A stretch of 64,000 nt of DNA from Variovorax sp. EL159. GTDB taxonomy: Bacteria; Pseudomonadota; Gammaproteobacteria; Burkholderiales; Burkholderiaceae_C. Shown in pieces: positions 8,216 through 19,929 of the stretch; the stretch's first letter is position 1, and the number at the start of each line of letters is the position of its first letter. A program made the position numbers and the translations under genes. The stretch is taken from NCBI RefSeq assembly GCF_900100965.1, contig NZ_FMUJ01000001.1:606272-670271 (forward strand). Direction: 5' to 3'. Under the pieces are notes generated by a model, which saw only the letters and a program-made list of their open reading frames with translations, did no database searches and was not told the DNA's origin.

Positions 8216-9024
8216 TCGGGGCGGGAGTCGGTCAGTGCACGAAGTTCTTCGGGGCTGAAGCCCGCCCGACTGCGTGCTTCGAGGTTGAAAGGCGGCTTGT
8301 GGCGCGGCGCATCGTAGTGCGCGACCAGTGCCGGGTAGGTGGCTTCGGGGTCGATACCCGCGCGCTCGCACAGCCATCGATACCAGTGGTTGCCGATGGC
8401 CACGTGGCCCACTTCGTCGCGCAGGATGATGTCGAGGATCTCGACCGCGCGCAGCGCATCGGGCGTGTTCACGCGCTTGAGCTTGGCCTGGATCAGCGGC
8501 GTGGCGTCGAGCCCGCGCGCCTCCAGCGTGCGCGGTACCAGCGCCATGCGGGCGAGCACGTCGTCTTTCGTCTTCTCGCACATGTTCCAGAGGCCGTCGT
8601 GGCCCGGAAAGTCGCCATAGCGCCAGCCCATGTCCTGCAGGTGCGCATGCAGCAGCGTGAAGTGCAGCGCCTCTTCGTCGGCCACGCGAAGCCAGTCGCG
8701 GTAGTAGGCCTCGGGCATGCCGTCGTAGCGCCACACGGCGTCGAGCGCGAGATTGATCGCGTTGAACTCGATGTGGCAGATCGAATGGATCAGCGCGGCA
8801 CGGCCGTCGGGCGTGAAGGGCGAGCGCTTCTGCACGGCGGTGGCCGACACGCGCTCCGGCTTGTCGGGGCGGCCCGGCACGCCGGTGTCGTCGCCCGCGG
8901 TGCGAATCGGGTCGGTTGCTATGGAATCGGTAGCGCCATGCGAAGAAATGGCGCGCGTTGCAGCCACCTTCTGTTCGGGGTCGGTCAGTCGCAGCGCGGC
9001 CAGCGCGCTCAATCGGGGGTGCAT
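8212..9024 (-). CDS. DUF455 ferritin-like protein
   Basis: Protein of 270 residues in the DUF455 family, related to ferritin-like diiron proteins such as MiaE. The Glu/His motifs expected for a dimetal centre are visible: [13 protein letters not shown] and RDEVGHV. The exact activity is unknown. I start at ATG 9024 ([11 protein letters not shown]); a TAGAAT box ends 8 bases upstream, so translation may begin at the first base of the mRNA. An atypical segment around residues 25-45 coincides with a GGTTGCTA...TAGC hairpin (8914-8934), which may be an insertion. The gene is followed by a coupled pentapeptide gene. Confidence 0.85.
   Translation of the reverse strand: MHPRLSALAALRLTDPEQKVAATRAISSHGATDSIATDPIRTAGDDTGVPGRPDKPERVSATAVQKRSPFTPDGRAALIHSICHIEFNAINLALDAVWRYDGMPEAYYRDWLRVADEEALHFTLLHAHLQDMGWRYGDFPGHDGLWNMCEKTKDDVLARMALVPRTLEARGLDATPLIQAKLKRVNTPDALRAVEILDIILRDEVGHVAIGNHWYRWLCERAGIDPEATYPALVAHYDAPRHKPPFNLEARSRAGFSPEELRALTDSRPE
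8914..8934. repeat. Intragenic GGTTGCTA-N9-TAGC hairpin in DUF455
   Basis: GGTTGCTA (8914-8921), 9 bases, then TAGC (8931-8934). The left arm and loop length match the perfect hairpin inside coaBC at 18434-18458. It lies in a poorly conserved part of the protein. Confidence 0.5.
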
Positions 9025-9027
9025 CCC

Positions 9028-9037
9028 TACAATTCTA
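9028..9037. promoter_or_regulatory. Bidirectional -10 region between DUF455 and carbonic anhydrase
   Basis: TACAAT (9028-9033, plus strand) overlaps TAGAAT (9037-9032, minus strand) in the 37-bp gap between two divergent genes. The minus-strand start site would fall at or one base before the DUF455 ATG; the plus-strand transcript would have a leader of about 22 bases. The -35 elements are weak. Confidence 0.6.
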
Positions 9038-9061
9038 GTTTTGCCCCCGGAGACAACCACG

Positions 9062-9586
9062 ATGGCGATTTATGAATTGGACGGCGTTGCGCCGACGCTC
9101 GGCAACGGCGCATGGGTGGCCGACAGCGCGCAGGTCATGGGCAACGTCAAGCTGGCCGAGAACGCGAGCGTATGGTTTGGCGCCGTGCTGCGCGGCGACA
9201 CCGAGACGCTGACCATCGGGCGCAACAGCAACGTCCAGGATCTGTCGGTGCTGCACGCCGACATCGGCTGCCCGCTGACCATCGGCGACAACGTCACCGT
9301 GGGCCACCAGGTGATGCTGCATGGCTGCACCATCGGCGACAACTCGCTGATCGGCATCCAGGCGGTGGTCTTGAATAACGCGAAGATCGGCCGCAATTCG
9401 ATCGTTGGCGCCGGCAGCGTCGTGACGGAGGGCAAGGAGTTTCCAGACAACTCCCTCATCATCGGCTCGCCCGCCAAGGTGGTGCGCACGCTTGACGATG
9501 CGGCCGCCGCCCGGCTGCGCCAGAGCGCCGAGCACTATGTGGAAAACGCCCATCGCTTCGCGAAGGGCCTCAAAAAGATTGCCTGA
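9062..9586 (+). CDS. Gamma-class carbonic anhydrase-like protein
   Basis: Left-handed beta-helix hexapeptide protein of 174 residues, expected to be a cytoplasmic trimer. The three metal-ligand His residues of gamma carbonic anhydrases are present: His65 (VLHAD), His82 and His87 (GHQVMLHG). The family hydrates CO2, although many bacterial members (the YrdA/CaiE group) have weak or unproven activity. The ATG at 9062 is preceded by GGAGA. It is divergent from DUF455 and 37 bases upstream of hslO. Confidence 0.9.
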   Translation: MAIYELDGVAPTLGNGAWVADSAQVMGNVKLAENASVWFGAVLRGDTETLTIGRNSNVQDLSVLHADIGCPLTIGDNVTVGHQVMLHGCTIGDNSLIGIQAVVLNNAKIGRNSIVGAGSVVTEGKEFPDNSLIIGSPAKVVRTLDDAAAARLRQSAEHYVENAHRFAKGLKKIA

Positions 9587-9623
9587 CCAGTTCGGTCTTG
9601 GGCACACAGAGAAAGAAAACGTT

Positions 9624-10622
9624 TTGAGCGAGCTGCACAAATTCCTGTTCGATGGCCTGCCGGTGCGCGGCATGATCGTGCGCCTGACAGATGCGTGGCA
9701 GGAGATCCTTGCGCGGCGCGCCTCCAACACCGCCACCGGCCCGTACCCGCCGCCAGTGGCCGAACTGCTCGGCGAAATGACGGCCGCGGCCACGCTGATG
9801 CAGTCGAACATCAAGTTCAACGGCGCGCTGATCCTGCAGATCTTCGGCGACGGTCCGGTCAAGGTGGCCGTGGCCGAGGCCAAGCCCGACCTGAGCCTGC
9901 GCGCCACCGCCAAGGTGATCGGCGACCTGCCTGCAGATGCGCGCCTGCCCGACATGGTCAACGTGAACAACAAGGGCCGCTGCGCGATCACGCTCGACCC
10001 CAAGGACAAGCTGCCGGGCGCGACGCCGTACCAGGGCGTGGTGCCGCTGTTCGACGACAACGGCGAGAAGCTGGGCAAGCTGAGTGACGTGCTGCAGCAC
10101 TACATGTTGCAGAGCGAACAGCTCGACACCACGCTGGTGCTGGCGGCCGACGACAAGGTGGCCGCCGGCCTGCTGATCCAGCGCCTGCCGGTGAAGGGCG
10201 AGGGCAACCTCGAAGGCACGTCGGACAAGGACCGCGACCAGGCCAACGAAGACCAGATCGGCCTGAACGAGGACTACAACCGCATCTCGATCCTTGCGTC
10301 GAGCCTGACGCGCGACGAGCTGCTCACGCTCGACATCGAGACCATTCTTCGCCGTCTGTTCTGGGAAGAAAAGCTGCTGCGCTTCGAGCCGCAGGCCGGC
10401 CTGTTGGGCCCGCACTTCGCCTGCACCTGCGGACGTGAGCGCGTGGCGCAGATGATCCGCGGACTGGGTGCCGAAGAAGCCGAAGAGATCCTCGCCGAGC
10501 GCGGCGACATCGAAGTCGGCTGCGATTTCTGCGGCAAGCAGTACCGCTTCGACGCGATCGATGCGGCGCAGATCTTCAGGCCGCCAACCGAGCAGATTCC
10601 GGGCAGCCCGATCGTTCAATAA
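9624..10622 (+). CDS. hslO: Hsp33 redox-regulated chaperone
   Basis: Cytoplasmic holdase activated by oxidation. The C-terminal zinc site is intact: Cys267 and Cys269 (CTC) and Cys300 and Cys303 (CDFC). The start is a TTG at 9624, giving a protein that begins MSELHKFLFDGLPVRG, where relatives start; no ATG lies near that point. The 332 residues are slightly longer than the E. coli protein because of an insert (KGEGNLEGTSDKDRDQ) near residue 195. It lies 37 bases after the carbonic anhydrase gene and may be cotranscribed with it. A terminator follows. Confidence 0.93.
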   Translation: MSELHKFLFDGLPVRGMIVRLTDAWQEILARRASNTATGPYPPPVAELLGEMTAAATLMQSNIKFNGALILQIFGDGPVKVAVAEAKPDLSLRATAKVIGDLPADARLPDMVNVNNKGRCAITLDPKDKLPGATPYQGVVPLFDDNGEKLGKLSDVLQHYMLQSEQLDTTLVLAADDKVAAGLLIQRLPVKGEGNLEGTSDKDRDQANEDQIGLNEDYNRISILASSLTRDELLTLDIETILRRLFWEEKLLRFEPQAGLLGPHFACTCGRERVAQMIRGLGAEEAEEILAERGDIEVGCDFCGKQYRFDAIDAAQIFRPPTEQIPGSPIVQ

Positions 10623-10623
10623 C

Positions 10624-10658
10624 AGGCAGCAGCCGGCCCTTGCGTCGGCCTGCCTTTT
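10624..10658 (+). terminator. Rho-independent terminator after hslO
   Basis: AGGCAG (10624-10629) and GCCG (10632-10635) pair with CGGC (10646-10649) and CTGCCT (10650-10655), with a 2-base bulge and a 10-base loop. A TTTT run follows at 10655-10658. Confidence 0.7.
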
Positions 10659-10667
10659 CTTGCCGCC

Positions 10668-11648
10668 TCAATGGCGCGGGCCGGCCTCGTTGTCGAAGCC
10701 GCTGAACTCGATGTCGGGTGCACTCGTGTTGTGCTTCGAAGGCAGGCTTCGCCCGAAGCGCACCTGCGTTGCCTTGAGCGACTTCACTTCCGGCAGCGGG
10801 CTGGCCTGCGATGCCGCATCCTGCGACTCTTGCCAGCGCACTTCACTCATGTCCGCGTTGTCCGCCGCGACGTACATCGAGCGCAGCACGGCGAAAGGCT
10901 GCGTGCTCGCGGTCGGCGTTGAAAGCGACACATCGAGTGCGGTGCGGGTACGGCTGATCTCGTCGACACGCGCCACCGCACTGCCACCATGGGTGAAGCG
11001 CAAGTGGATCGCCAGCGGCTTCGGCACGACGCGGATGGACGCGATGTCGACCACCGGCCGGCCAGCCTGCTCGACCGGGCCGAGCAGGAACGACGAGCCA
11101 TAGGCGCCGTCGCCAAACCGCGCATCCGGCAACGGCTTGAGCCGCCAGTAGCCATCGGACGGATAGAGCACGATGACCTCGAGCGCCTTGCCGTTTTCTT
11201 TCTTGAACACCTGCAGCAGATGAAAGCCGCGATCGCTGCGCGCACCCACCTGCACCGGCACGCGCTGCGGCCGCCAGAAGGTCGGCAGCGTCATGCCGAC
11301 GATGCGCCACTCGGCGTTGTCGAGCAGCACCACGGTGCGCTTCTTGAAGTGGTGGGCCGGGTCGGTGGGATGCGCGCCGCCGTCGAAATTGCAGCCCGAG
11401 AAATCGGGCGCGGTGACGTCGTTGCCGATCTTGTCCAGGTAGTCGGGCTGCAACGCTTCGATGCGCATGCGGCGGATGCCATCGCCGCGCAGCACCATCG
11501 ACACGTTGTCTTCTTCGGCGCAAGCCGTGGGGGTGGTGCCGTTCTCGACGGTGGCCGCAACGGGCGCTGCAGTGGCTGCGTTGGTTGCCAGCAGCGTGGA
11601 GAAGATGAAGGCGGGCAGGAAGAAGGACGTCGCGGGGCGCAAGGGCAT
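10668..11648 (-). CDS. Secreted protein of unknown function
   Basis: I do not recognise the family. The 326-residue product has a signal peptide (about residues 1-28, ending in ATAAP) and no membrane segment after it, so it is probably periplasmic. Two cysteines in the mature N-terminal part (ACAEED and SGCNFDGG) could form a disulfide. The mature region mentions no catalytic motif I know. It lies 37 bases after the NR kinase gene on the same strand and may be the last gene of that run, or independently expressed. Confidence 0.7.
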   Translation of the reverse strand: MPLRPATSFFLPAFIFSTLLATNAATAAPVAATVENGTTPTACAEEDNVSMVLRGDGIRRMRIEALQPDYLDKIGNDVTAPDFSGCNFDGGAHPTDPAHHFKKRTVVLLDNAEWRIVGMTLPTFWRPQRVPVQVGARSDRGFHLLQVFKKENGKALEVIVLYPSDGYWRLKPLPDARFGDGAYGSSFLLGPVEQAGRPVVDIASIRVVPKPLAIHLRFTHGGSAVARVDEISRTRTALDVSLSTPTASTQPFAVLRSMYVAADNADMSEVRWQESQDAASQASPLPEVKSLKATQVRFGRSLPSKHNTSAPDIEFSGFDNEAGPRH

Positions 11649-11685
11649 TAGGTCTCCGGAAGAGGCGTCGGCAGGCCGTCGATGG

Positions 11686-12357
11686 TTACTCGCGCCGTCC
11701 GATCAGGTCTGTGAAAAGCCGATGTTCGCATTCCGGGTCGGAGCATTTCTCGCAAGGCCATGACCACGAGGCGGGCTTCGCGTCCGCCCGGCCGCGTGCC
11801 CGTGCACGGCCTTCGCTGCCGGCGATGGCATTGATGGCGTTCCATGCACTGGCCAGCCGTTCGCCACCGATGCCATGCACCACGGCGAACGACAACCCGG
11901 CGCCCGTGAGCGCGGCACGCACCAGCCTGTCGGTCGGCTGGCGCGCGTGCGGGCCGTCGCGCATGTCGTCGGCAACCCAGGGGATGTCGAGCGCCGTCAG
12001 CAGCGTGATGGCGCAGCGCCGTTGCGCGGCCAGCGCGTCGGCGTAGAGCGAGCGGTCGTCGAACAGTTGCTCGCTGTAGACGGCGGTCATCAGGGCCGTG
12101 GTGTCGGCCACCACGACGCCCGTGGCGGCGGCGGCATCGATGCGGCGGGTCTGCTCGTCGGCGATGGCTTGTTGCTCGTCGGGGCGCGGTGTGCGGCCCT
12201 CGCGCTCGCACCATTCGCGCAGGTATTCGCCGACCATCGTCGCCGGAATGCCGCGCTCCCGCAGGCGCTGCACCAGCGCCGTGGCCAGCGCGGTCTTGCC
12301 CGTGCTCTCGGCACCGAGCACCGCGATGACCAGGCCGGTCGGCAGCGTGGGCGTCAT
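11686..12357 (-). CDS. NadR-like nicotinamide riboside kinase
   Basis: P-loop kinase of 223 residues matching the C-terminal kinase domain of NadR. It carries a Walker A GAESTGKT (Lys21) and the NadR-like segment VGEYLREWCEREGRTP. It lacks NadR's N-terminal repressor and adenylyltransferase domains. It is expected to phosphorylate nicotinamide riboside to NMN. Its ATG overlaps the pnuC stop (ATGA), so transporter and kinase are translationally coupled, which strongly supports NAD salvage. The C terminus carries an unusual CEKCSDPECEH cluster (CxxC-x4-CxH) that could bind a metal. Confidence 0.85.
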   Translation of the reverse strand: MTPTLPTGLVIAVLGAESTGKTALATALVQRLRERGIPATMVGEYLREWCEREGRTPRPDEQQAIADEQTRRIDAAAATGVVVADTTALMTAVYSEQLFDDRSLYADALAAQRRCAITLLTALDIPWVADDMRDGPHARQPTDRLVRAALTGAGLSFAVVHGIGGERLASAWNAINAIAGSEGRARARGRADAKPASWSWPCEKCSDPECEHRLFTDLIGRRE

Positions 12358-12974
12358 GCGCGCACCGCCTGCGGCAGGCGTTGCCGCCATGCAAGGTAGC
12401 CGGCCACGCTGAGCACGGCAAAAACCGCGTAGAGGCCGACCGTGAGCCACAGGCCCTTGTGGATGAACAGGCCCACGCTCACCAGGTTCACGGCAAGCCA
12501 GATCAGCCAGTTCTCGATGAACTTGCGCCCGAGCAGGAACTGCCCGACCAGGCTCAGGCCGGTGGCGAAGCCGTCCCACCAGGGCACGTCGGTGTTGGTG
12601 AAGCGGCGAAGGAAGAGGGCGACCGCGGGCCACGCCAGCGCGCAGGCCACCAGCGTGAGCGCGATGCCGCGCGGCGACAGCCGGCTGGCCCGCAGCGCGC
12701 CGCCGTCGGCGCGGTGGCCGCGCAGCCATTGCGACCAGCCCCAGAGCGCCACGAGTGCAAAGAAGACCTGGAGCGAGGCATCGCCGTAGATGCGTGCCTT
12801 GGCGAAAACCACCACATAGAGCAGCGAGCTGACGATGGCCAGCGGCCATCCCCAGTGGATCTCGCGCATGTTGCAGCCGACCATGGCCAGCGCCAGGACG
12901 GCAGCGACGAGTTCGAGCCAGCTGACAGGGGAGCCCCAGAGCGCGAAGGCGGGGGCCGAGAGAAGCTCGGGCAT
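12354..12974 (-). CDS. pnuC: Nicotinamide riboside transporter PnuC
   Basis: Inner-membrane protein of 206 residues with about seven membrane segments and PnuC-type motifs (WGWPLAIVSSLLYVVVF, GDASLQVFFALVALWGWSQW, LGRKFIENWLIWLAVN). PnuC facilitates diffusion of nicotinamide riboside, which is trapped by a kinase; here the kinase gene overlaps it. The start is ATG 12974. It lies 22 bases downstream of ftsB, so it is probably read from the eno-ftsB transcript. No NAD riboswitch is visible upstream. Confidence 0.92.
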   Translation of the reverse strand: MPELLSAPAFALWGSPVSWLELVAAVLALAMVGCNMREIHWGWPLAIVSSLLYVVVFAKARIYGDASLQVFFALVALWGWSQWLRGHRADGGALRASRLSPRGIALTLVACALAWPAVALFLRRFTNTDVPWWDGFATGLSLVGQFLLGRKFIENWLIWLAVNLVSVGLFIHKGLWLTVGLYAVFAVLSVAGYLAWRQRLPQAVRA

Positions 12975-12996
12975 CAGCGGGCGAAGTGGTGAGGGG

Positions 12997-13275
12997 TCAG
13001 TGCGCGATCTGTACGAACACTTCGTTCGGTTTGACCATGCCGAGTTCCGCTCGCGCACGCTCTTCGACCATTTCGAGGCCGTCCTTGAGGTCGTTGACCT
13101 CGGAGGTCAGGCGCTCGTTGTTCAGCGCCGCCTTGGCGTTGGCCTCTTTCTGGTCGGCCAGCTTGGTCTGCAGCTGCTGCACGTCGCGCACGCTGCCGCG
13201 CCCGTTCCACAGCTGCCATTGCAGGACGGCCAGCAGAAGCAGCAGGATGACGGGTGGAACGAAACGCGCGCGCAT
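12997..13275 (-). CDS. ftsB: Cell division protein FtsB
   Basis: Small bitopic divisome protein of 92 residues that binds FtsL and FtsQ. There is an N-terminal membrane segment (VILLLLLAVLQWQLW), then a coiled coil (about residues 30-75) and the family ending EERARAELGMVKPNEVFVQ. It lies 14 bases downstream of eno, a conserved order in beta- and gamma-proteobacteria. Confidence 0.93.
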   Translation of the reverse strand: MRARFVPPVILLLLLAVLQWQLWNGRGSVRDVQQLQTKLADQKEANAKAALNNERLTSEVNDLKDGLEMVEERARAELGMVKPNEVFVQIAH

Positions 13276-13289
13276 GCAGCAGGCCGGGC

Positions 13290-14624
<1,335 letters not shown>

Positions 14625-14915
14625 TCAAAGACCTTCGACCGCGATCATGTTCATGATGGCGGCGCCGGCACGCGCTTCGCGGGCCTTGAGGTATTCGGGC
14701 GTGTCGTAGAAGGCCTTGGCCTTCTCGAAGCTGGGGAATTTGAGCACGACCACGCGGGTCGGCTTCCAGTCGCCCTCGAGCGGCTGGATCTGGCCGCCGC
14801 GCACGCAGACTTCGGCGCCATGCGCCTGCATCGCGACGCTGGACCACTTCTTGTATTCCTCGTACTGCGTCGGGTTCGTGACCTCGACGTGGGCGATGAC
14901 GTATCCGCTGCTCAT
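14625..14915 (-). CDS. DUF1330 family protein
   Basis: Small cytoplasmic dimeric alpha-beta barrel protein of 96 residues. The family opening is [18 protein letters not shown], followed by the typical [17 protein letters not shown]. The biochemical function of DUF1330 is not established. The ATG (14915) overlaps the kdsA stop by 4 bases (ATGA), so translation is coupled to kdsA. It is inserted between kdsA and eno. Confidence 0.88.
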   Translation of the reverse strand: MSSGYVIAHVEVTNPTQYEEYKKWSSVAMQAHGAEVCVRGGQIQPLEGDWKPTRVVVLKFPSFEKAKAFYDTPEYLKAREARAGAAIMNMIAVEGL

Positions 14916-15769
14916 GCTTGAAAACTGTCCTCTAGAAAGCCGTTTTTCTTGGTGACCCGGTCGAGCGCCAGCAGCGTTTCGAGCAGGGCCTTCATGTGCT
15001 TGAGCGGCACGGCGTTGGGGCCGTCGCTCATGGCGTGTGCGGGGTCCGGGTGGGTTTCCATGAAGAGGCCCGCCACGCCGACCGCCACGGCCGCGCGCGA
15101 GAGCACTGGCACCATTTCGCGCTGGCCGCCCGAGGTCGTGCCCTGGCCGCCCGGCAGTTGCACCGAGTGGGTTGCGTCGAACACCACCGGCGCCTGCGTC
15201 TCGCGCATGATCGCGAGCGAACGCATGTCCGACACGAGGTTGTTGTAGCCGAAGCTGGCACCGCGTTCGCAGGCCATGAAGCTGTCCTGGTCGAGGCCGG
15301 CTTCCTTGGCGGCTGCGCGTGCCTTGTCGATCACGTTCTTCATGTCGTGCGGCGCGAGGAACTGGCCCTTCTTGATGTTGACCGGCTTGCCCGACTGCGC
15401 CGCGGCGTAGATGAAGTCGGTCTGGCGGCACAGGAAGGCGGGCGTCTGCAGCACGTCGACCACCTTGGCGGCCTCGGTGATGTCCTCGAGGGTATGGACG
15501 TCGGTCAGCACGGGCAGGCCGAGTTCGCGCTTCACCTTCGCGAGGATCTCGAGGCCCTTGTCGCGGCCGGGGCCGCGAAAGCTGGTGCCCGACGAGCGGT
15601 TGGCCTTGTCGAAGCTGCTCTTGAAGATGAACGGGATGCCCAGCGCCGAGGTGATTTCTTTCAGCGTGCCGGCGGTGTCCATCTGCAGCTGCTCGGATTC
15701 GACCACGCAGGGGCCGGCGATCAGGAAGAAGGGCTGGTCGAGCCCGATGTCGAATCCGCAAAGTTTCAT
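14912..15769 (-). CDS. kdsA: KDO-8-phosphate synthase
   Basis: Condenses phosphoenolpyruvate and arabinose 5-phosphate to KDO 8-phosphate for LPS inner core. The 285-residue protein is full length and carries [16 protein letters not shown] near the N terminus, the [12 protein letters not shown] substrate loop and [12 protein letters not shown]. It lies 55 bases after pyrG on the same strand and overlaps the DUF1330 gene downstream. Confidence 0.97.
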   Translation of the reverse strand: MKLCGFDIGLDQPFFLIAGPCVVESEQLQMDTAGTLKEITSALGIPFIFKSSFDKANRSSGTSFRGPGRDKGLEILAKVKRELGLPVLTDVHTLEDITEAAKVVDVLQTPAFLCRQTDFIYAAAQSGKPVNIKKGQFLAPHDMKNVIDKARAAAKEAGLDQDSFMACERGASFGYNNLVSDMRSLAIMRETQAPVVFDATHSVQLPGGQGTTSGGQREMVPVLSRAAVAVGVAGLFMETHPDPAHAMSDGPNAVPLKHMKALLETLLALDRVTKKNGFLEDSFQA

Positions 15770-15824
15770 TGGGATGCCTCCGTGCTTCGCACTACGGTAT
15801 TCGCCCTGGGAGCGGCCCGGCGGC

Positions 15825-17551
<1,727 letters not shown>

Positions 17552-17614
17552 GGTGTGCCCCTTGCGACACTTTCCGCCAAGGGCTTGTTGCCATTTGTTC
17601 TATGACATGTGAGC

Positions 17615-17620
17615 AACAAT
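17615..17620 (+). promoter_or_regulatory. Candidate -10 box for coaBC
   Basis: AACAAT ends 8 bases before the coaBC ATG, and no Shine-Dalgarno is visible. This would make a leaderless transcript. The -35 is unclear, so the call rests on position and box only. Confidence 0.4.
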
Positions 17621-17627
17621 ACGGCCC

Positions 17628-18851
17628 ATGCAAGATCTCGCCGGCAAACACATCGTCCTGGGCCTCACGGGGGGCATCGCCTGCTACAAGTCGGCCGAGC
17701 TGTGCCGGCTGTTCGTGAAGGCGGGCGCCACGGTCCAGGTCGTCATGACAGAGGCAGCGGAGCAGTTCATCACCCCGGTGACCATGCAGGCGCTTTCGGG
17801 CCGTACCGTCTACACCTCGCAGTGGGACACCCGCGAGCCCAACAACATGCCGCACATCAACCTGAGCCGTGAGGCCGATGCGATCGTGCTGGCGCCCTGC
17901 AGCGCAGACTTCATCGCGCGGCTGGTGCAGGGGCGCTCCGACGACCTGTTGAGCCTGATGTGCCTGGCCCGCCCCACGGACCGCGTGCCGCTGCTGATCG
18001 CGCCCGCCATGAACCGCGAGATGTGGGCCCACCCCGCCACCCAGCGCAACCTGATGCAGGTCTCGGCCGATGGCGCGACCGTGCTGGGCGTGGGCAGCGG
18101 CTGGCAGGCCTGCGGCGAGACCGGCGACGGGCGCATGCTCGAACCGGCGCAGCTGCTCGAAGACATCACGGCCTTCTTCCAGCCCAAGCTGCTGGCGGGG
18201 CAGAAGGTGCTGGTCACCGCCGGCCCGACCTTCGAGTCGCTCGATCCGATCCGCGGCATCACCAACCATTCGTCCGGCAAGATGGGTTTTGCCATCGCCC
18301 GCGCGGCCCGCGAGGCAGGGGCCGATGTCACGGTGGTGGCCGGCCCGGTGCACCTGCCCACGCCGCGCGGCGTGACGCGCGTGGACGTGCTTTCAGCGCA
18401 GGACATGCTCGAAGCGACCGTCCGTGCTGCGCAGGTTGCTAGCGTTTTTGTAGCAACCGCCGCCGTTGCCGACTGGCGCCCGGCCACGCACAGCGAGCAG
18501 AAGATCAAGAAGGACGGCAGCGGCAAGACGCCGGTGCTCCATTTCGTCGAGAACGCCGACATCCTTCTCGCGGTCGCCAAGAGCGAACGGGCGCAGGCCA
18601 GGAAGCTGTTCTGCGTCGGCTTCGCGGCCGAGAGCGAGAACCTCGCCGAACACGCCAAGGCCAAGCGCGAGCGCAAGGGCATTCCGCTGCTGGTCGGCAA
18701 CATCGGCCCCCTGACCTTCGGACAGGACGACAACGCGCTGCTGCTGGTCGACGCCAACGGCGTGCGCGAACTGCCGCGCGCGCCCAAGCTCACCCTGGCA
18801 CGCGAACTCATGACCGAGATCGCCGCACGGCTTCCCGACTGGAGGGTCTGA
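17628..18851 (+). CDS. coaBC: Bifunctional phosphopantothenoylcysteine decarboxylase/synthase
   Basis: Two consecutive steps of coenzyme A synthesis in one 407-residue protein. The N-terminal CoaC flavin decarboxylase has the His in NMPHINLSREAD, the PAMNREMW motif and the Cys in QACGETGDGRML. The C-terminal CoaB synthase begins about residue 190 (VLVTAGPTFE). A perfect hairpin repeat lies within the CoaB part at 18434-18458, encoding QVASVFVATAAV. The stop overlaps the next start by one base (TGATG), and dut follows. Confidence 0.96.
   Translation: MQDLAGKHIVLGLTGGIACYKSAELCRLFVKAGATVQVVMTEAAEQFITPVTMQALSGRTVYTSQWDTREPNNMPHINLSREADAIVLAPCSADFIARLVQGRSDDLLSLMCLARPTDRVPLLIAPAMNREMWAHPATQRNLMQVSADGATVLGVGSGWQACGETGDGRMLEPAQLLEDITAFFQPKLLAGQKVLVTAGPTFESLDPIRGITNHSSGKMGFAIARAAREAGADVTVVAGPVHLPTPRGVTRVDVLSAQDMLEATVRAAQVASVFVATAAVADWRPATHSEQKIKKDGSGKTPVLHFVENADILLAVAKSERAQARKLFCVGFAAESENLAEHAKAKRERKGIPLLVGNIGPLTFGQDDNALLLVDANGVRELPRAPKLTLARELMTEIAARLPDWRV
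18434..18458. repeat. Perfect GGTTGCTA-N9-TAGCAACC hairpin inside coaBC
   Basis: Eight-base perfect arms (18434-18441 and 18451-18458) flank GCGTTTTTG. The sequence is T-rich compared with its surroundings. The same left arm and 9-base loop occur at 8914-8934 in another gene. Confidence 0.65.
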
Positions 18852-19309
18852 TGAACACCGAATCGAACACACCGCCCAATGGCGATTTCGCTCGCTACGT
18901 GGAGCAGCTCTCGGCCCGGGCCGCGCTGCCCAAGCGCGCGGCGCAGCCGGGCGAACCGGGGCTCGATGTCGGCATGTCGCCCGCGCCCGGCCAGCAGAGT
19001 TCAGGCCCCGTGTCGGCCGCCATGCGGCAGCAGGAAACATCGTCGGGCAGCGAAGCCCCGCAGCAAAACGCCGCGTTCGACCCATTGGTGCTCAAGGTCC
19101 TGGGCGCCGTCGGCGCGGTGGTGTTCCTGGTGCTGTGGGCCGCGGGCGTGCCGATCAGTGCGCTGGTCCTGCTCCTGGGCGTGGCCCTCTGGTTCGGCAA
19201 GAAATTGAAGGGCGTGAAGCTCACCCCGGGCGTCGCCAAGTGGCAGCAGGTGCTTGAAGAAGCCGCCCGCAAGCAAAGAGAACAGCAACAGAAGCAAGGC
19301 AGCAAGTAA
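18851..19309 (+). CDS. Small membrane protein between coaBC and dut
   Basis: Unrecognised 152-residue protein. The first 75 residues are polar and low-complexity. They are followed by two close hydrophobic segments (about residues 77-115, including AVVFLVLWAAGVPISALVLLLGVALWF) and a basic, Gln-rich tail (KQREQQQKQGSK). It overlaps the coaBC stop by one base and abuts the dut start, so it is translated within that operon. Its role is unknown. Confidence 0.75.
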   Translation: MNTESNTPPNGDFARYVEQLSARAALPKRAAQPGEPGLDVGMSPAPGQQSSGPVSAAMRQQETSSGSEAPQQNAAFDPLVLKVLGAVGAVVFLVLWAAGVPISALVLLLGVALWFGKKLKGVKLTPGVAKWQQVLEEAARKQREQQQKQGSK

Positions 19310-19756
19310 GTGAAAGTCGACGTCCGTATCCTCGATCCGCGCATGGTGGATCAATTGCCCGCGTATGCCACCCCCGGAAGCGCCGGCCTCGACCTGCGGG
19401 CCTGCCTCGATGCGCCCATCACGCTGGCGCCCAACGGCTGGCAACTGGTGGGCACCGGCATCGCGATCCACCTGGACGATCCGGCCTACGCCGCGCTCAT
19501 CCTTCCGCGCTCGGGCCTGGGCCACAAGCACGGCATCGTGCTGGGCAACCTGGTGGGGCTGATCGACAGCGACTACCAGGGCGAACTGAAGATCAGCGCC
19601 TGGAACCGCAGCGACACGCCTTTCGTGCTGGAGCCGATGGAGCGGCTCGCACAGCTGGTGATCGTGCCGGTGGTGCAGGCGCAGTTTCGTGTGGTCACCG
19701 AATTTGCACCCACGCAACGCGGCGAGGGCGGCTACGGTTCCACAGGGAAGCACTGA
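19310..19756 (+). CDS. dut: dUTP diphosphatase
   Basis: Hydrolyses dUTP to dUMP and limits uracil in DNA; the active form is a homotrimer. The 148-residue protein has all five motifs: [35 protein letters not shown] and [10 protein letters not shown]. The start is GTG at 19310, immediately after the preceding TAA, which implies coupling. The coaBC-dut linkage is conserved in many proteobacteria. Confidence 0.97.
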   Translation: MKVDVRILDPRMVDQLPAYATPGSAGLDLRACLDAPITLAPNGWQLVGTGIAIHLDDPAYAALILPRSGLGHKHGIVLGNLVGLIDSDYQGELKISAWNRSDTPFVLEPMERLAQLVIVPVVQAQFRVVTEFAPTQRGEGGYGSTGKH

Positions 19757-19929
19757 GCGGCGAACCTGAAGAGAGCCTGAGTTTCCGACCGGTAAAGAGT
19801 GGAACCCGCGAGGGCCCGTTGCCTCGAAGGTTTCAGCATGTGTTTTTGCGTCATCGCGGCGTTGGCTGCGGCGTTAGGCACAGGCAGGCGCATTTTTCGT
19901 GCGCCGTTCTATCCGAGGAGCCACTCAAC

